This document shows, one piece after another, positions 46,741 to 58,925 of a stretch of DNA of 64,000 nt (within the stretch, counting starts at the first letter, position 1; the number at the start of each line of letters is the position of its first letter). Below the pieces are notes generated by a model that was not told the DNA's origin, did not search any database, and saw nothing but the letters and a program-made list of their open reading frames with translations. The stretch covers positions 2,976,001 through 3,040,000 of the forward strand of contig JAALGY010000023.1 of assembly GCA_032358165.1 (NCBI GenBank), read 5' to 3'. The translations under genes and the position numbers were made by a program. The DNA is from Diplosphaera chodatii. Taxonomy: Eukaryota; Chlorophyta; Trebouxiophyceae; Prasiolales; Stichococcaceae.

Positions 46741-48411
46741 CTACGGTACTAGGGTTTCAGCATAGTAGCACCTGGCAGATGGCAGCTCCAACTCCGCCAC
46801 AAGCACGAAGCCCAGGGACTCCAGGATAGTCGCAAGTTCATGCGCCTGGTGCTTTCCTCCATCACCGCTCTGCACAGCACGAACCAAACGCATGAGAGCC
46901 TCAACTTGAGTCAGTCGAAGGTGGACTCGGCAGGCATCGGCAGTTGTCAAGGGAGCCCGCTTTCTGGGCAGTGCAGTCGTACCACCACAACAATCCTGCA
47001 GTGCGCATCAGGGTACCTGGTTGCCGCCCCCAGGCGGAAGCAGCTGCTCGCCAGGCTCTGTGACGTGGGGATCCCAGTTGTAGTCTGTTGCGATCGCCAG
47101 GATGCCCTGCGGCCGCAGCAGCGGCGCCACTGCCTGCGGATGGACACCAGGCAAGCGCATGGTCCGCTGCTGGCCGACCCACAGCCGGGGCCTCTCCAAC
47201 CTGAATGGCAATGCAGGTGGGACAGGCATGCTGTACCTCTAGGAATGCCACAGGGCGCGTCAGCCGCCCCAGCAGGCCGACCAGCACAATGGCATCCGCC
47301 GATGCCGCATCCACCTCAGACACAAAGGCCTCTGGCTCTGCCTGTGTTCAGACCATGCCAATCGGGCTTCTCCGGATGCTGTGGAAGGCAGGAAGGCACA
47401 TGCAAGATCCAAGTTGACAGTCAGCCCTTCGCGTCACCTGCTCACCCGGACATAGCTGATTTTGCCGGCATCGATGTCAGGCGGCAGCTGCGCCATGCGG
47501 CGGGCGCCGGTCGGGCCGTCCGCCAGCAGCGAGCGGTATGACAGGCACCCCTGCGACTGCAGCGCCTGCACATCGCAAGCGGCGTTAGACGTGCCTCCGC
47601 GTTCTAACCTGCTGCGGACACCTGCTGCTTGAGCATCGCTGTGTGCGGCTGACACAAGGCAAAGCATGCCAAGATCAAGTGCAGGAGTCTCTTCCAGGTG
47701 TGTCCACTATTGCATCCACAAACATCCCTGTTGTGAAGTGTCCTCACTTTGGCAGCGTCGATGCACAGCTGCGAGGCGTCGACCGCCACCACGCGCTGGA
47801 AGATGTCCGCCAGCGCCGTGGCGGCGCCGCCCACGCCGCACCCCAGGCTCAGCGCCACGGTTTCCCCATCCTCGCCGTTGAAGTCCCGCAGCGCCGCGCA
47901 GTGGCGCTCCACCTGGGCCGCCAGCCGCGGCGCGAACGCTGCGTTCGCGGCGGCGATGGCCTGCCGCACAGCACGCTGCGTGTCAGTCTGTTACCGTAGC
48001 GCAGCCGCTGATCGCGTGGCTGGATGTTGGTATGGGACGCGACCAGCCCCCTGTGCATCGGGCTGCATCCGGCCGCATCTAGCATGCTGTCGGACTGCCC
48101 TGTGTAGCAGCAGCTCTCAATGACCGCAGCATCTCCACGCATACCTCCATCAGGGGCAGCTCTGTCAAGTGATCGTTTGCTGGGCTGCGGCTGAACTGCT
48201 GCTCCAACAGCCGTGACACCCAGGCCGCCTCTGTATCGGTGGGCTCTGCTGTCGTCGCCGCATGCTGACGGCCACTGCTCTGCTCCGTGGCATCAGGTGA
48301 GCGCAGCACAAACTGGGATCGGTGCCACTGCAGCAGCAGGTAAGCGGCGCAGGCGGCTGCTGCGCTGAACGCAATGACGCGATCATCAACACGCACTTCA
48401 ACGGCGGTCAT
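46741..48411 (-). CDS. SAM-dependent methyltransferase, OvoA-C-terminal-like
   Basis: Starts at ATG 48411. The N-terminus has a likely membrane anchor (VIAFSAAAACAAYLLLQWH). The methyltransferase fold begins in an exon at about 47969-47755 with VALSLGCGVGGAATALA, the glycine-rich SAM-binding motif I, then RVVAVDASQLCIDAA with the acidic residue that contacts SAM. Later exons give LPPDIDAGKISYV (47.5 kb), ADAIVLVGLLGRLTRPVAFL (47.3 kb), LLRPQGILAIATDYNWDPHV (47.1 kb) and ELATILESLGFVLVAELELP, ending in TAG at 46741. The DYNWDPHVT segment and overall order resemble the methyltransferase half of OvoA and TIGR04345-type 4-mercaptohistidine N-methyltransferases, which make ovothiol. That assignment is tentative: the sulfoxide synthase half is absent. 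A general methyltransferase is safe. Confidence 0.7.
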
Positions 48412-48876
48412 GGCGTGCTACGCGTGAGCTCCTGAGGATCACATGATGCGCCCAACCAACAATTGGCGCGATCAATCGCTGCATGCACTGCACGCAACTG
48501 ATCTCATGCAAGGCAGTCCCACTTTTGATGCTTGAGCCAGTCGTGATGTTTATTAGATGTCTATTGAGCACCAATTGTAGCAATTGCTGCAACAACGATC
48601 TCGAAAACATGCGGATGCTGGCAGCACATGTGCGTGCTCCGTTCCGGAACGTTTCGTTGTCCAAGAGTCCAATTGTGCCACATATTTCTATTTGCGAGCG
48701 CAAGTGCACATGCATTAGTGCATTCATTCACATGCCTGCATGAAGACTGTGTTCAGTACAGCGCAGCACAGAATACTGGCCGATATCGCGCTCAGACTAG
48801 CCTTATAATGCATCGACAATAGACGGTCCCTCAAAACCGACTTGCATCTGTAGGACATCCCAGGAGGAGCAAAGGT
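48412..48876. promoter_or_regulatory. Shared divergent upstream region
   Basis: 465 bases between two start codons facing away from each other (methyltransferase on minus, ZNRD2-like on plus). Both promoters must fit here. No clear TATA box; AT-richer patches are present near 48540-48600. Confidence 0.45.
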
Positions 48877-51800
48877 ATGGCCGACAGTCCCGGCCGCAAC
48901 AGGGTCCGCTTGGACAGCGTCAACAGGATATCGGACCGCCTGCTGCAGGTGCTTGCAACAAAGCCATGCAGCCGGCAGGACTGTCCGCTGCAGCCTTGCA
49001 CACTGCACACCTGTGTTCAGCATAGCAACAAAGCACCCTGTGCCGCAAACGCTTCGTGTTGCTGTGCCCAGGGGTGGACGTTGCTGTCGGACGGCTGTCC
49101 AGACTGCGGGGTGAGCGGCCTTTGGTCTTTCGGCATTTCCGTGTGCCATGAAGGGAGTGCATACAGAAAACAGGTACTATTCACATACCGTTCAAGAGAT
49201 GCTTTGGTCCAAACAGGTGCCGCTGCTGCGCAAGCCGCCAGCGCCGGACATGTGGTGCGTCAACTGCGAGGCCGGCTACCTGAACGGCAGGCGCATCCCG
49301 CAGGACCGCAGCAGCGGCGGCGGCGCCACGAGCGGCGGCGACCCGCAGCAACACAGCCAACCGCACGCTCGGCACGGCAGCCACGACACCTCACCAATGG
49401 ACGGCAGCAGCGATGCCGGTTCTGGCGACATCGATCCAACTGCCGACCCCCGCCTGTGGGTATTATGCTTCGGTCTCGAGGTGGTTGAGCCTTGTTGATG
49501 ATACAACCACACTATATGTACTGATAGGCCATCTTTTGATGGCAACAGCTGCTCATGGACATCCTCAACTGCTGCTGTGACTGGACTGACATTCGGACAG
49601 GCTGTCCCGTCAGGCGGCTGCTGTTGTCTGGGTCATACAGCGATGAAGGTGAGGAGCATACGCTACTGTGCAGGGGACCCTATGCACGCAGCAGTCCCGC
49701 CCCGGCGCCGACGCCGGCGCCCCGCGCCGCCACGCCTGGCAGCAGCCGTACCAGCCGCGGCAGCGCCGGAGCCCACCCTGCAGCCAGTCAGGCCGTGGGG
49801 GTGAATCCTGTGGCGGCGCTGCGGGCGCCTGCGCTGGAGTCGCCGCCGCTGGCCGCAAGCCTGAGCCTGGAACCGGCAGCGACGTCCGTCGCAGCACAGC
49901 TGGACCACAGGCAGGGCAAACGCTGCAGTGAGCATCGCTCACAGGATGGTGCCAGTCACATGGTCCATGCTGTGCACATTTGACACTGCTTGCTCCTTGA
50001 TGAAGTGTCAAGACACATGGCATGCAGGCCCTTGAACGGGCTGGCGCCTGGTGAAGCCATGCATGACTCCGACGATGGGGAGCTGCAGCCTGTGCGCGGC
50101 GTCAACGGTGGCCTGTCGAACGGCGGCAGCCACAGCGGCACAGGTGTCCCGCAGAGCAGACAGCTTCCTGCTTGATCACCACATGGCCCTGCCTTGGGCA
50201 ATGCTGTGGCTGTGCTGTTGGTGGGCGCCAGCAATGACATGTTTGGAAGACCCTGTGCTATGGTGCCTCACATGAAGCCTGCAAGCCTGAGGGGTTGCAC
50301 ATGCCAATCACTGCAGAGGCGGCACGGCGGCAGGCGGAGAGCGACCGCATCTCGGCTGCCCTGGGGCAGAGGATGCTGCAGGGCTGGGCGCTGCTTGACG
50401 CCTACTGCCCTGTGTGAGATACAATGAGCGCTCCAACAGATGCAGCAACCGGCATCGTAGACACTCCATGGGCACCACATCTGCATCAGTGTGCATGGTG
50501 GGCGGTTGACACAACGGAAGTGCTCACAGGACGCTGCATGCATCCAAACGTACCTTTGATGAATGCATGTCGAGAGAGGCGTTGACCACTCAACACGCTG
50601 CTGCAGGTGCAACACGCCGCTGGTGCGCGCCCGGGACGGACGCCAGTTCTGCGTCGGCTGCAACATGGACGTAATACGGGACGGCGGTCGGGCCACAGCA
50701 GGTGCTGCTGCAGCATCTGGGCTCATGCTATGCATAGATAGCATCGACCTTCATCCGACCCTACTCTGATAGCGGATGAGTCAAAACCCTACAGCAATGC
50801 TGAAGCAGTTGCTCAGGCTAGCCGTGTGTGAGGCGGTGCCTGGCCGCATGGCGTTCATGATCAAGCACTGCCCTTGGATCGTCCTGCAGGCCCAGGGAGC
50901 AGCACAGCCGGCGGCACAGCCGCGGCCGCCCAGCAGCCAGCCTCGCTGGCGTCGGCTGGCGCGGCCCCAGCCGGCGCAGCAGCCGTCCCAAGCGACACCG
51001 CGCACACTGCGGCGCGGCTGCAGATGTACGAGGCAGCTGGCGCACAGCCCCTCGAGAGCCTCGGCGCCGGTGGCAACCCGGGAACGCCGCTGGCCGCCAC
51101 TCCTGAGGGTCCCGCGCCTCCTGCCGCCGTCGCACATGACGACGCGGTGGTCTCGACTGTCACACAAGCATCTTGGCTGGCGCCTGGCTGGTTGCCGGGC
51201 TTGCAGCAGCAAGCCGTAGCTGAGCCAGGGCACAATGCTGCGGGTCACCAGCTGCAGCAGCAGGTATGCTGGAACTCGACTGCGTAGCCATTCCTCTGCA
51301 TTCCCAGGGGTTCCTCTGTACTTGTCAAAAAATAACAGTCCTACACTGGACGACGGCCTTTGCGAGGCTGTGCCTCCACCCTGCAGCCACGGCAGCAGGG
51401 GGTTCGGCAGGGCTCGCCCAAGCGTGGGTCCGATGCGCGGTCCCCACCCTGCAGCAGCCCGGCAGGCGGTGACCGCCGCAAGCGCGAACGCACGGCCTGC
51501 CCCGCAGGTGGCATTGTGAAACATAGGGCACGCATGGACCAACCAAGGGTTGTGGCGCTGTCACCTGCACATCAGCTGCATTCTGCAGATGTGACTTGAC
51601 CGTGCCAGCTGCAGCAAGGAGTTGCAATCTCACCTGACGGACTTGTGTCCGGCTGATCACGACCATATCTTCAGGGGACATATGCAAACCTAGTGACATC
51701 CTAACTGTCAGTTATTGCTGCTGATCCAGGTGGTATTGGCAGCCCGGCCAGTGGGCTGGAGCTTGTAGATGTGCAGCACACAGCTGCAGCAACAAGGCAG

Positions 51801-52566
51801 CCACTGGGAATCGACAGCCCCGACTTGCATGGGCCGGCAAGTGGTACCGCGCCAAAATCTCCACTGCAGCCTGGCCCTGGGAACTTTGACGTGGCGTCTG
51901 CTGCGGCTGTGGTTGCCGCTGCCCGAAATACCCTCCTCTCCAAGATGCACCAGGTGCAACTGATGCTCTCAAGCCCCCCGGTGCAGCCGATGCTCTGTGT
52001 TGCAACATCTCCATGGGTGCATATGGTAAAATACAGCAATGTACATCGCTGCTCGCCTGGCAGCCTTTCAAGCGCATACTATTCATACCGCCTGCACTTG
52101 ACTGTGTTGGCGATAGCAGTAGTTGCGCATAAAGGGCTGCTAGGGGAGAATCATGAGGATTATGGAGGATACTGTAGCCTCACAAAGGTCTGCCCTTTGT
52201 GACCTCCTGCATGGAGCCGCTGCCCCTGCTGCTGTGCAGACCGAGCGCCAGCTGGCGGCGACGGGGATGGATGACGTGGAGACGCTCAGCAGGCTGACCG
52301 TGCTACTGGGCCAGCAGGTGTGCCAATTTTGTTGGAAAGGACCATCAGTGGCTCACCGTCAGCTGTACCGGTCAGCATGTGCCAGCCTACCTACAATGTC
52401 TCGTACCTGCAGCCAGCTTGCCTCAAGTACAGCATCATGTGGGATCGGGAGGCTTATATGCAGCTTGCAGGATATTCTGAGCCTTTTTGTACACCCAGCA
52501 CTATATATAAGTGAGTGTGGCGCCGTGCAGGCGGATGCGCTGACGGCGCTACGGCGCAGCCTGTGA
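48877..52566 (+). CDS. ZNRD2/SSSCA1 (p27) family protein with two zinc ribbons
   Basis: Exon 1 starts at ATG 48877 and ends ISDRLLQ; phase-0 introns join it to GWTLLSDGCPDCG and then VPLLRKPPAPDMWCVNC. This makes one SSSCA1-type ribbon with CxxC pairs. Exon near 50312-50416 reads ISAALGQRMLQGWALLDAYC and joins CNTPLVRARDGRQFCVGC at 50608, a second ribbon. Between them and after them lie Ser/Gly/Ala-rich linkers (49.3-50.2 and 50.9-51.3 kb). The C-terminal helices (ARNTLLSKMHQ at 51.93 kb, QTERQLAATGMDDVETLSRL at 52.26 kb, ADALTALRRSL ending in TGA 52566) resemble the helical end of the family. The human member is a small autoantigen of poorly known role, linked to telomere or tankyrase biology. 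The long linkers make this protein much larger than the human one. Confidence 0.8.
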
Positions 52567-53301
52567 GCATCTTGGGTATGTTCACGGTTATGGGAACAAA
52601 GATTAGAAAGGCTCTGTTTGTTGGTTTGCCGCTGTGATGACAGGACCTCAGCAGGATTCTGGTATCGTCCACCACCAAATCAGAGTGTGTGCTGTTTGAT
52701 TTGTCTCTGAAGACGCTGGTTACCTCAGCTAAGTGAGATATGTATCACGAGTTTACCCCTGCAACCAGTTGAGTTGAGGCACTGGTCTTTGAACCTTCGA
52801 CAATTGACAATTGCTGGGACAGGTTGCAGCGAATGCAGACCACCAAACAGTCAGAGCAGCAGGTCAGCCAATAGTTGACATACTAAAACCCTTGTTGCAA
52901 GTTCAACGGTTCAGCAAGACAGCGCATGGTGGCAACAGAATTCCAGAGCACTATGCTACAAATACACTATATACACCCCACGGCACCAGATCAGGTGCTG
53001 CCAATCCGCACAAACACATGCTCAGTTGATGCCATTCTTCAAGGCATTGCGCCGCTTTGCCCAAACCACAACACCTGCTGCATCATCTGCCTGACCACCC
53101 ACTTTATGAATGCCCCAATTGCCTAGCACATATGAGCCTTGCTACCCAGGAGGTAAAGTGCTGCACCTGACCATGCCCCGCATAGGCAGGACACAAGTCC
53201 AGCAAAAATGTGAATGTGAATGTGGCAGAGACCCCTCATCTGACAAAGAACACCCAAACAGAGTCATGCGGCAGGACAAAGCCAGCCGCCACTCCCCGCA
53301 C
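52567..53301. other. Convergent intergenic region
   Basis: Lies between the 3' ends of the ZNRD2-like gene (+) and the NADPH oxidase gene (-). More AT-rich than the rest. Only short frames without family motifs were seen. Both 3' UTRs should be here. Confidence 0.45.
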
Positions 53302-56300
53302 TCAGAAGCGCTCGGCGCGGAAGTGGAAGGCGGCTCTTCGAGCGGCGCAGTGCTGCACGCACAGCGCCGACAGCGTGTCCCGCAGCCCAGGCGGCCCTGT
53401 GGCAGATGTTGAGCCAGTCGGGACTGCTGCACACTGAGCAGCCAGGCCACTTGCAGCCTACATGATCTTCCTGTGGCCAGCTCGTGCACTTAGCTCAATG
53501 AACGCCGATGCAGGCATGAGCCGGGAAGCTGAGGTGCACAGCAGACTAGGCGCTGGCAAAACCACCACCAGCAGTATCTGCATCTGCACCCACCGCAGTA
53601 GAAGACGCCGATGTTGGTGCCGGGGTGCGCCTGCTCCAGGGCAGCCAGGGTGGCCTCAAAGTCTGGCCTGCAGGGGCATTCGGAAATGGCTTCAGACACC
53701 AGGCATCTGGACGATGGAGGTAGCATCATGTAAGCTGATGAAATGCTGCTCAGCTCATAAGAGCAAATGCCCTGGGGTTGAACCCCACAGGAAGAGGGGC
53801 CATCCACACCTGCCGTGCCAGGCCTTGACTGCGCTGCCAGCTGGTTGGTTGCCATCGCAGTCGGGCTCTGCCCGCTCTGCCGCATCAATGTCTGACGCCA
53901 TCGACTCCCTCCCAAGCGCCTGCATACGACTTCCAGTATGAACCTCAAGACTCCTTATATGGTCTCCCCATCCCCCAACCTGCAATTCATCAAAGTGAAA
54001 CATGGCTGCGCTGCAGTGTCGCATCCCGCCACACCTTGCTCAGGCTGGCGTAGGACTGCGAGCGGCTGGCTGCCTTGGTCAGGTGCACGTTGATGTCCAG
54101 CAGGTGGGAGGCGTCCGCCTTCGCAGCCGCTTGCAGGGTCTGGCGCAGCCACCTGCATGTGAAGTACCGCATGCTGCTGCCGCGCAACATAGAGTGCATG
54201 GCCGATGCCTACTGAGGAAAGAATAGCGTGTCCGCTGACAAGCACGCTGTTCCATGCTGACACAGTAAACTACCAGTGGCAAAGCGGCGATCTGGGAGTC
54301 GGGGTGACAGCGGAATGCGCTCACCTGGGGACAGTGGGCTCCCGCACCAGCCAGTGGAAGTGCACCTTCTGCACCGGCGGCAGCTGCCGCGGCCTGCAGC
54401 CAGGGCTGCAGGCCACGACGTCGCTGCAGGGTGGGCTGGCGGCCGCTGCCCGCTCCGCGTGCTGCTCCACAGCGTCCGCCAGGATGCTGAGGAAGGGCGT
54501 CACCCCGACGCCCGCGCCGACCAGCAGCACCACGGGGAAGCGGCTGTAGGCGACCGCCGGCGCGCCGAAGGGCCCATCGAGCATCAGCTCCAGCTGTGAA
54601 AGGGACTGCGCCTGCCAGGGAAAGATAGATGGACCGCCTCAGCGAGATGCCCTCCGATACTTTTCAGGCACATTTGATGCTGCTCAGTACAGTATGATTG
54701 CCACACTTCAACATCAAATTTGTCGCCCCCGGCGCGCAAGCCCCGGTTTGCATGATGGGACATGGCGGGCTTCAGCTCGCACCTGCGCAGCCTGCTGCAG
54801 GGAGTCCTGGTGCAGCTGGTACTGCTCCCGCAGGGGCCCCGGGGCGCGCAGCAGCGGCTCCGGGGACGTCGGGACTCCAGCATCTGCAGGCGGCGCCGCT
54901 TCCAGCTGCCGGCGGAGGAGCTCGTGCAGCGCCGTCGCCCAGTTGCCTGTCAGCCATCGCAGCAGCCTGTCAGGCCTACTCTTTTTGGTACTCCTTTGCT
55001 CGGCAGCATGATGCCAACGAATCAGAAGCCAGCCTGCATGGTTAAGGCGACAGAGGGTGAACACAGCCATATGCCTGCTCATATCTGTCATAAATTCAGT
55101 CCCACAACTATCGTTGCTGGCTCTGTGCAGGCTCACCGCTGTTGCGGACCAGCACGGCGAGGCTGTCGGCTGACGGCGAGCCGGCCAGGCTGATGGGGTG
55201 CCACTGCAGCTTGGCGATCGCGGGCATGCACATGTACATGTACATGCCAGGCCTGCGAGCAGCGCAACGGCAGCTTTGCGGATGAATGGCGATTGATCAG
55301 CTGTGCCTCGGATGAGGACGCTCATCTTTCATCACCAACTGCAGTGCACGAACGAGCCGCACTCAAGCAAGCAGGCCCCTGCTGTGCTCACGACGGTGGG
55401 CGAGGCGAGGGGCCGGGCACCTGAAGTGGAAGCCTTTCGGGCGGCTGATCTGCAGCGCGACGGTGTCGTCGCCCATGAACTCGGCGCCCAGGATGCGGGT
55501 GCGCCGCTGGTTGCGCCGGTACCACCGGATCCCCCGGTCCGCCAGCCGGATGAGGATCGGTATGCTGACCCACACCTGGTGCACATCCAGACATCAGACC
55601 ATGTTGAATTGCGTTGGTTGCACTCGCCGAGCTCGACTGCTGCAAGCGCGGAGAAAGCTAGGCACGTGCTGGCAACCACTGCAGCGGCCATCAGCACCCG
55701 GCCGAGATGGCTGTGCAACACGTACAGTCACACGTGCGCCGGTCTGCGGTCAAGCGCACCCATGTGTCGGAGTAGCCCCACTCCAGAGGCGATGCATTCA
55801 GCGCAAAAGGGTTCTCCACCCTGCGCAGGGCTCCCGGCAGCGGGTGCAGCACCAGCAGGACATAGAAGATGCCGCCGCCAATCTTGTGGCTGGTCCAGAA
55901 CCTGACATGCATCACACAGCATGGTGTACTGCTCAGCATGCTGCAGCTTGATACGAAGCAGGACGCCTGGCATGCAAGGATAGGCTGACGCAGAACTGAC
56001 GCATTGCTCACCAGTCGTAGTCGTTGAGGACCTTGCCGACCGCCGTGCCTTTCAACCACGCTGCCTTCCGCGGGTATGGCAGCGCAAAAGAGAACATCAC
56101 ACCCAGCACCACGAGCATGCTTATACCTGTGCGTGTGTCAGGGTGTTACTCACACTCAATATACCTTACTCTGCTCACACATGCAGAGAGAACGTCATGG
56201 TCTGCATCAACACCCCAGCAACTTTGCAAAGCAGGATCAACCTGCTGGCACTGCAGCAGCTGTGGAAACTCAAGTTGGCGGTCATATTACACCTGTGTAG

Positions 56301-57584
56301 GTTGACTGCTGATTCAGGAGCTGCCAGAATGACAGCGGCTGCGGCGTGTCCGGGTATGCTGCCTCCCACAAGTCAGCTGACTGACGGGCCTGCAGCACAG
56401 CAGCAAACTCAGTTCCAGCACATGTTTACCATCGGTTGCTACCTCCAAGCAGCCAATCAAAGACGTCAAACGCATCACGGATCTTCACTTATAAGTTGCC
56501 TTTTGTGACTCACCGCGTGCGCATAGTCGGCAAGATGGCACAGGGTGTGCACGATGGCCAGCAGCCCGCCGGTGCCAGCCACCAGCATGTGGAAAGGCAC
56601 AGCATAGTCGAAGGGTACAATGCGGTCCAGGAACGTCAGCCTGCAGCGAGCTCAGCGCTGTTTGGCGGACTGGCAAGGGGCGGTTGCACGTGTTGAGGGT
56701 GCCTCCCTGCACTGCCTTCAGCCTGACATGAAGTCGGTATGCAAACTGATCTAAAATAAACCTGAGGGGCGTGGTGAAGACGTAGGACAGCGGCAGGATC
56801 AGCACGGGCCATATGGCGATCTTCATGGCATTGCCGCACGCCTTTGCGACTGGCAGCGACGCGCCGTACAGAGCCCGCTTAGGGCCGTGGCTGAACTGCT
56901 GGAAGCGCCAGGCCCAGAAGAACGCTGCGCAAGATCAGCACCATCCTTCATCATACGGTCTGCATTCCTGGCTGTTCACAACAAGATGGTGTGCACCCCT
57001 CCGCACCTTCCAGCAGTGACTGCTCTTTGGATATGCATGTTGTGCTGTCCAGCAAGGGAGGCATCCGTTGCTCACCCAGCACGCAGAGGAACACAGTGAG
57101 CCAGGCGACCCGCAGCTGCACTTGACGGTCCCACACAATGCGGCGGGCCTTCCATGGCGGCTGCACAACCGCCGCCTTCGGTGGCTGCGCAGCAGCTGTC
57201 ACGCTGCGATCAAAGCCCGTGATGAGGCTGTTGATGCTCTCGAACGAGCTTCGGCAGCTGCCTGGCGTCGATGCCAGCTGCTTGTCTGGGCCACCAGCAT
57301 CGTCTGCAGGCGGGCGAAATGCTGGGATCTGCACAAAAGCAGCCAGCAGGCTTCAGCGATCTCCTGCTCGCCAAACTGTGGAACGTAATGCGTGCGGCCG
57401 GGCGCAGGCCCTTCGCATCTTGGTAGGAGGAACTGTCGGCCGTGCTGTCGCTCAGCAACATGTGCCAGATGCGTGCCTGCTGCCGACTGCTGATGATGCC
57501 GCCAGGGTCAGCCGGGCGGGGTACCGGCTCGATGTCGGCTGCAGGCTCGGCGGTCGAGCGTTCTGGAATCTGTTCCAGGCCCAT
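53302..57584 (-). CDS. NADPH oxidase / ferric reductase family (RBOH/FRO-like)
   Basis: Membrane flavocytochrome moving electrons from NADPH via FAD and two hemes to oxygen or ferric iron. The start is uncertain; ATG 57584 opens a hydrophilic N-terminus. Helices follow: VQLRVAWLTVFLCVLG (57.1 kb) and IAIWPVLILPLSYVFTTPL (56.8 kb). One heme His pair lies in FHMLVAGTGGLLAIVH (56.57 kb) and the other in HKIGGGIFYVLLVLH (55.88 kb), each with 13 residues between the two His. The FAD region includes GAEFMGDDTVALQISRPKGF (55.45 kb) and WHPISLAGSPS (55.2 kb). The NADPH site is VVLLVGAGVGVTPFLSILAD (54.5 kb). The C-terminus, VFYCG joined in phase to GPPGLRDTL and ending FHFRAERF plus TGA, matches the family's last residues. 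No EF-hands were found, so it is not a classical calcium-regulated RBOH. Confidence 0.88.
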
Positions 57585-58925
57585 CGGCCGCTGGAGCCAA
57601 CTCGGCGGGTTGGATGTGCCGTCCTGCTGAATCTTGTGCGTGCCTCCCTGTGCAGCACATTCGCAACCATTGGTACCTGCGCGGCATTTCAGGTCGGCTG
57701 ATGCAGCATCGAGAACCGTTCAGCAATGTGACGCAAGATACACCACTGTTTGGGATGCAGAGGTCACGGCCAAAAGCATAGCAACTGCCGGACAGAAATA
57801 TTGCTGGTCGTTCAGGGCGTCGTGCCACTGCTATTGTCGAGTACATCCCCACCTGATGATATCACATGTCTCTGTCGCTGTTGTTGCTGCTCGCACGCAA
57901 GCGTTCCATGGCTATAAAGGCTGCCGCGCGATAAAGACCTGTGCTATCAATGATGGGGCCAAACCGTCCTCAACGCTCTGGTGACGAGCCGCCTGATCGC
58001 GGGTCCGATCGCGAGTCGCCAGTGCTTGACAGCATGTGCCGCAGTTGCCTCATCGCGATGCTGACGCGCACCTGCCGTGGATGCTGCACCCGGACACCCT
58101 AGCGTCAGGGCAATTTGCTGAGCAGCGATGGGCGCCGTGATGATCACGCAACTATCGACTGGCAAGACTCTCAATTCATGCTTCTCATACACCAGCTGCT
58201 ATTGCTGGGCTGCTGCTGTACTGAACAGTCGGACGGTCTGGTGCCACTGTTGTCAATGTTTTGATGTCGTACATGCGGATCGATGGGCGCTGGTAGTCAC
58301 TCAGCCTGCCAGTGCACTGCTGCATCTGGCGACATCAGCGGTCTGATAGCAGAACACAGAGCAGTTTGCGGATGACTGACCAATCAAGCTGTCAGCTCCG
58401 CTGTGGCTCCGTTAATGCCTTGACCGCCGCGTGAGCGGCCCGGCTTCGCACCGACTGCCAACTTCACCTGTCAATTCGGCGATGTGTACCCCCTCCGGAC
58501 CCATCCCCCCTCATACAGGGGTAGCATGATTTGGTCAAGAGCATGTCAGCATGCTTGGGCACACTGTGTGCTTATACCGTTCAGCTTGACGTTCACAGTA
58601 TTAGTGATTGTGGCAAAAGCATGGATGGGTGGCAGACCTGAACCGGGGACCGTAGCAGGCATCTGTAAGATGGTCTCCGGAACGTGATCGGAGGTGTTGC
58701 CGACTATTCTCGCCTAGCTCACAGCGCTGCTCCTTGCACAATCTCAATTGGCGAGACCCCTGCGTTGTTGATGTGGCTCATTAGGTTTGCAACGCATATC
58801 AACATGTTCCACGACGTGTGCTGGACTGAGGAACTGCATCTTGCAATGCTCTGCGCCGTGTGTGCAACTTAGAACACCTATCGCATATCTGCATGCAGGC
58901 TCCAGAGGTGCTCACAGGTTGTATC
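57585..58925. other. Intergenic region
   Basis: 1.34 kb between the presumed NADPH oxidase start (-) and the start of the Pro/Gln-rich gene (+). Frames are short and unconserved. It may include an unrecognised 5' exon of either gene. Confidence 0.4.
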
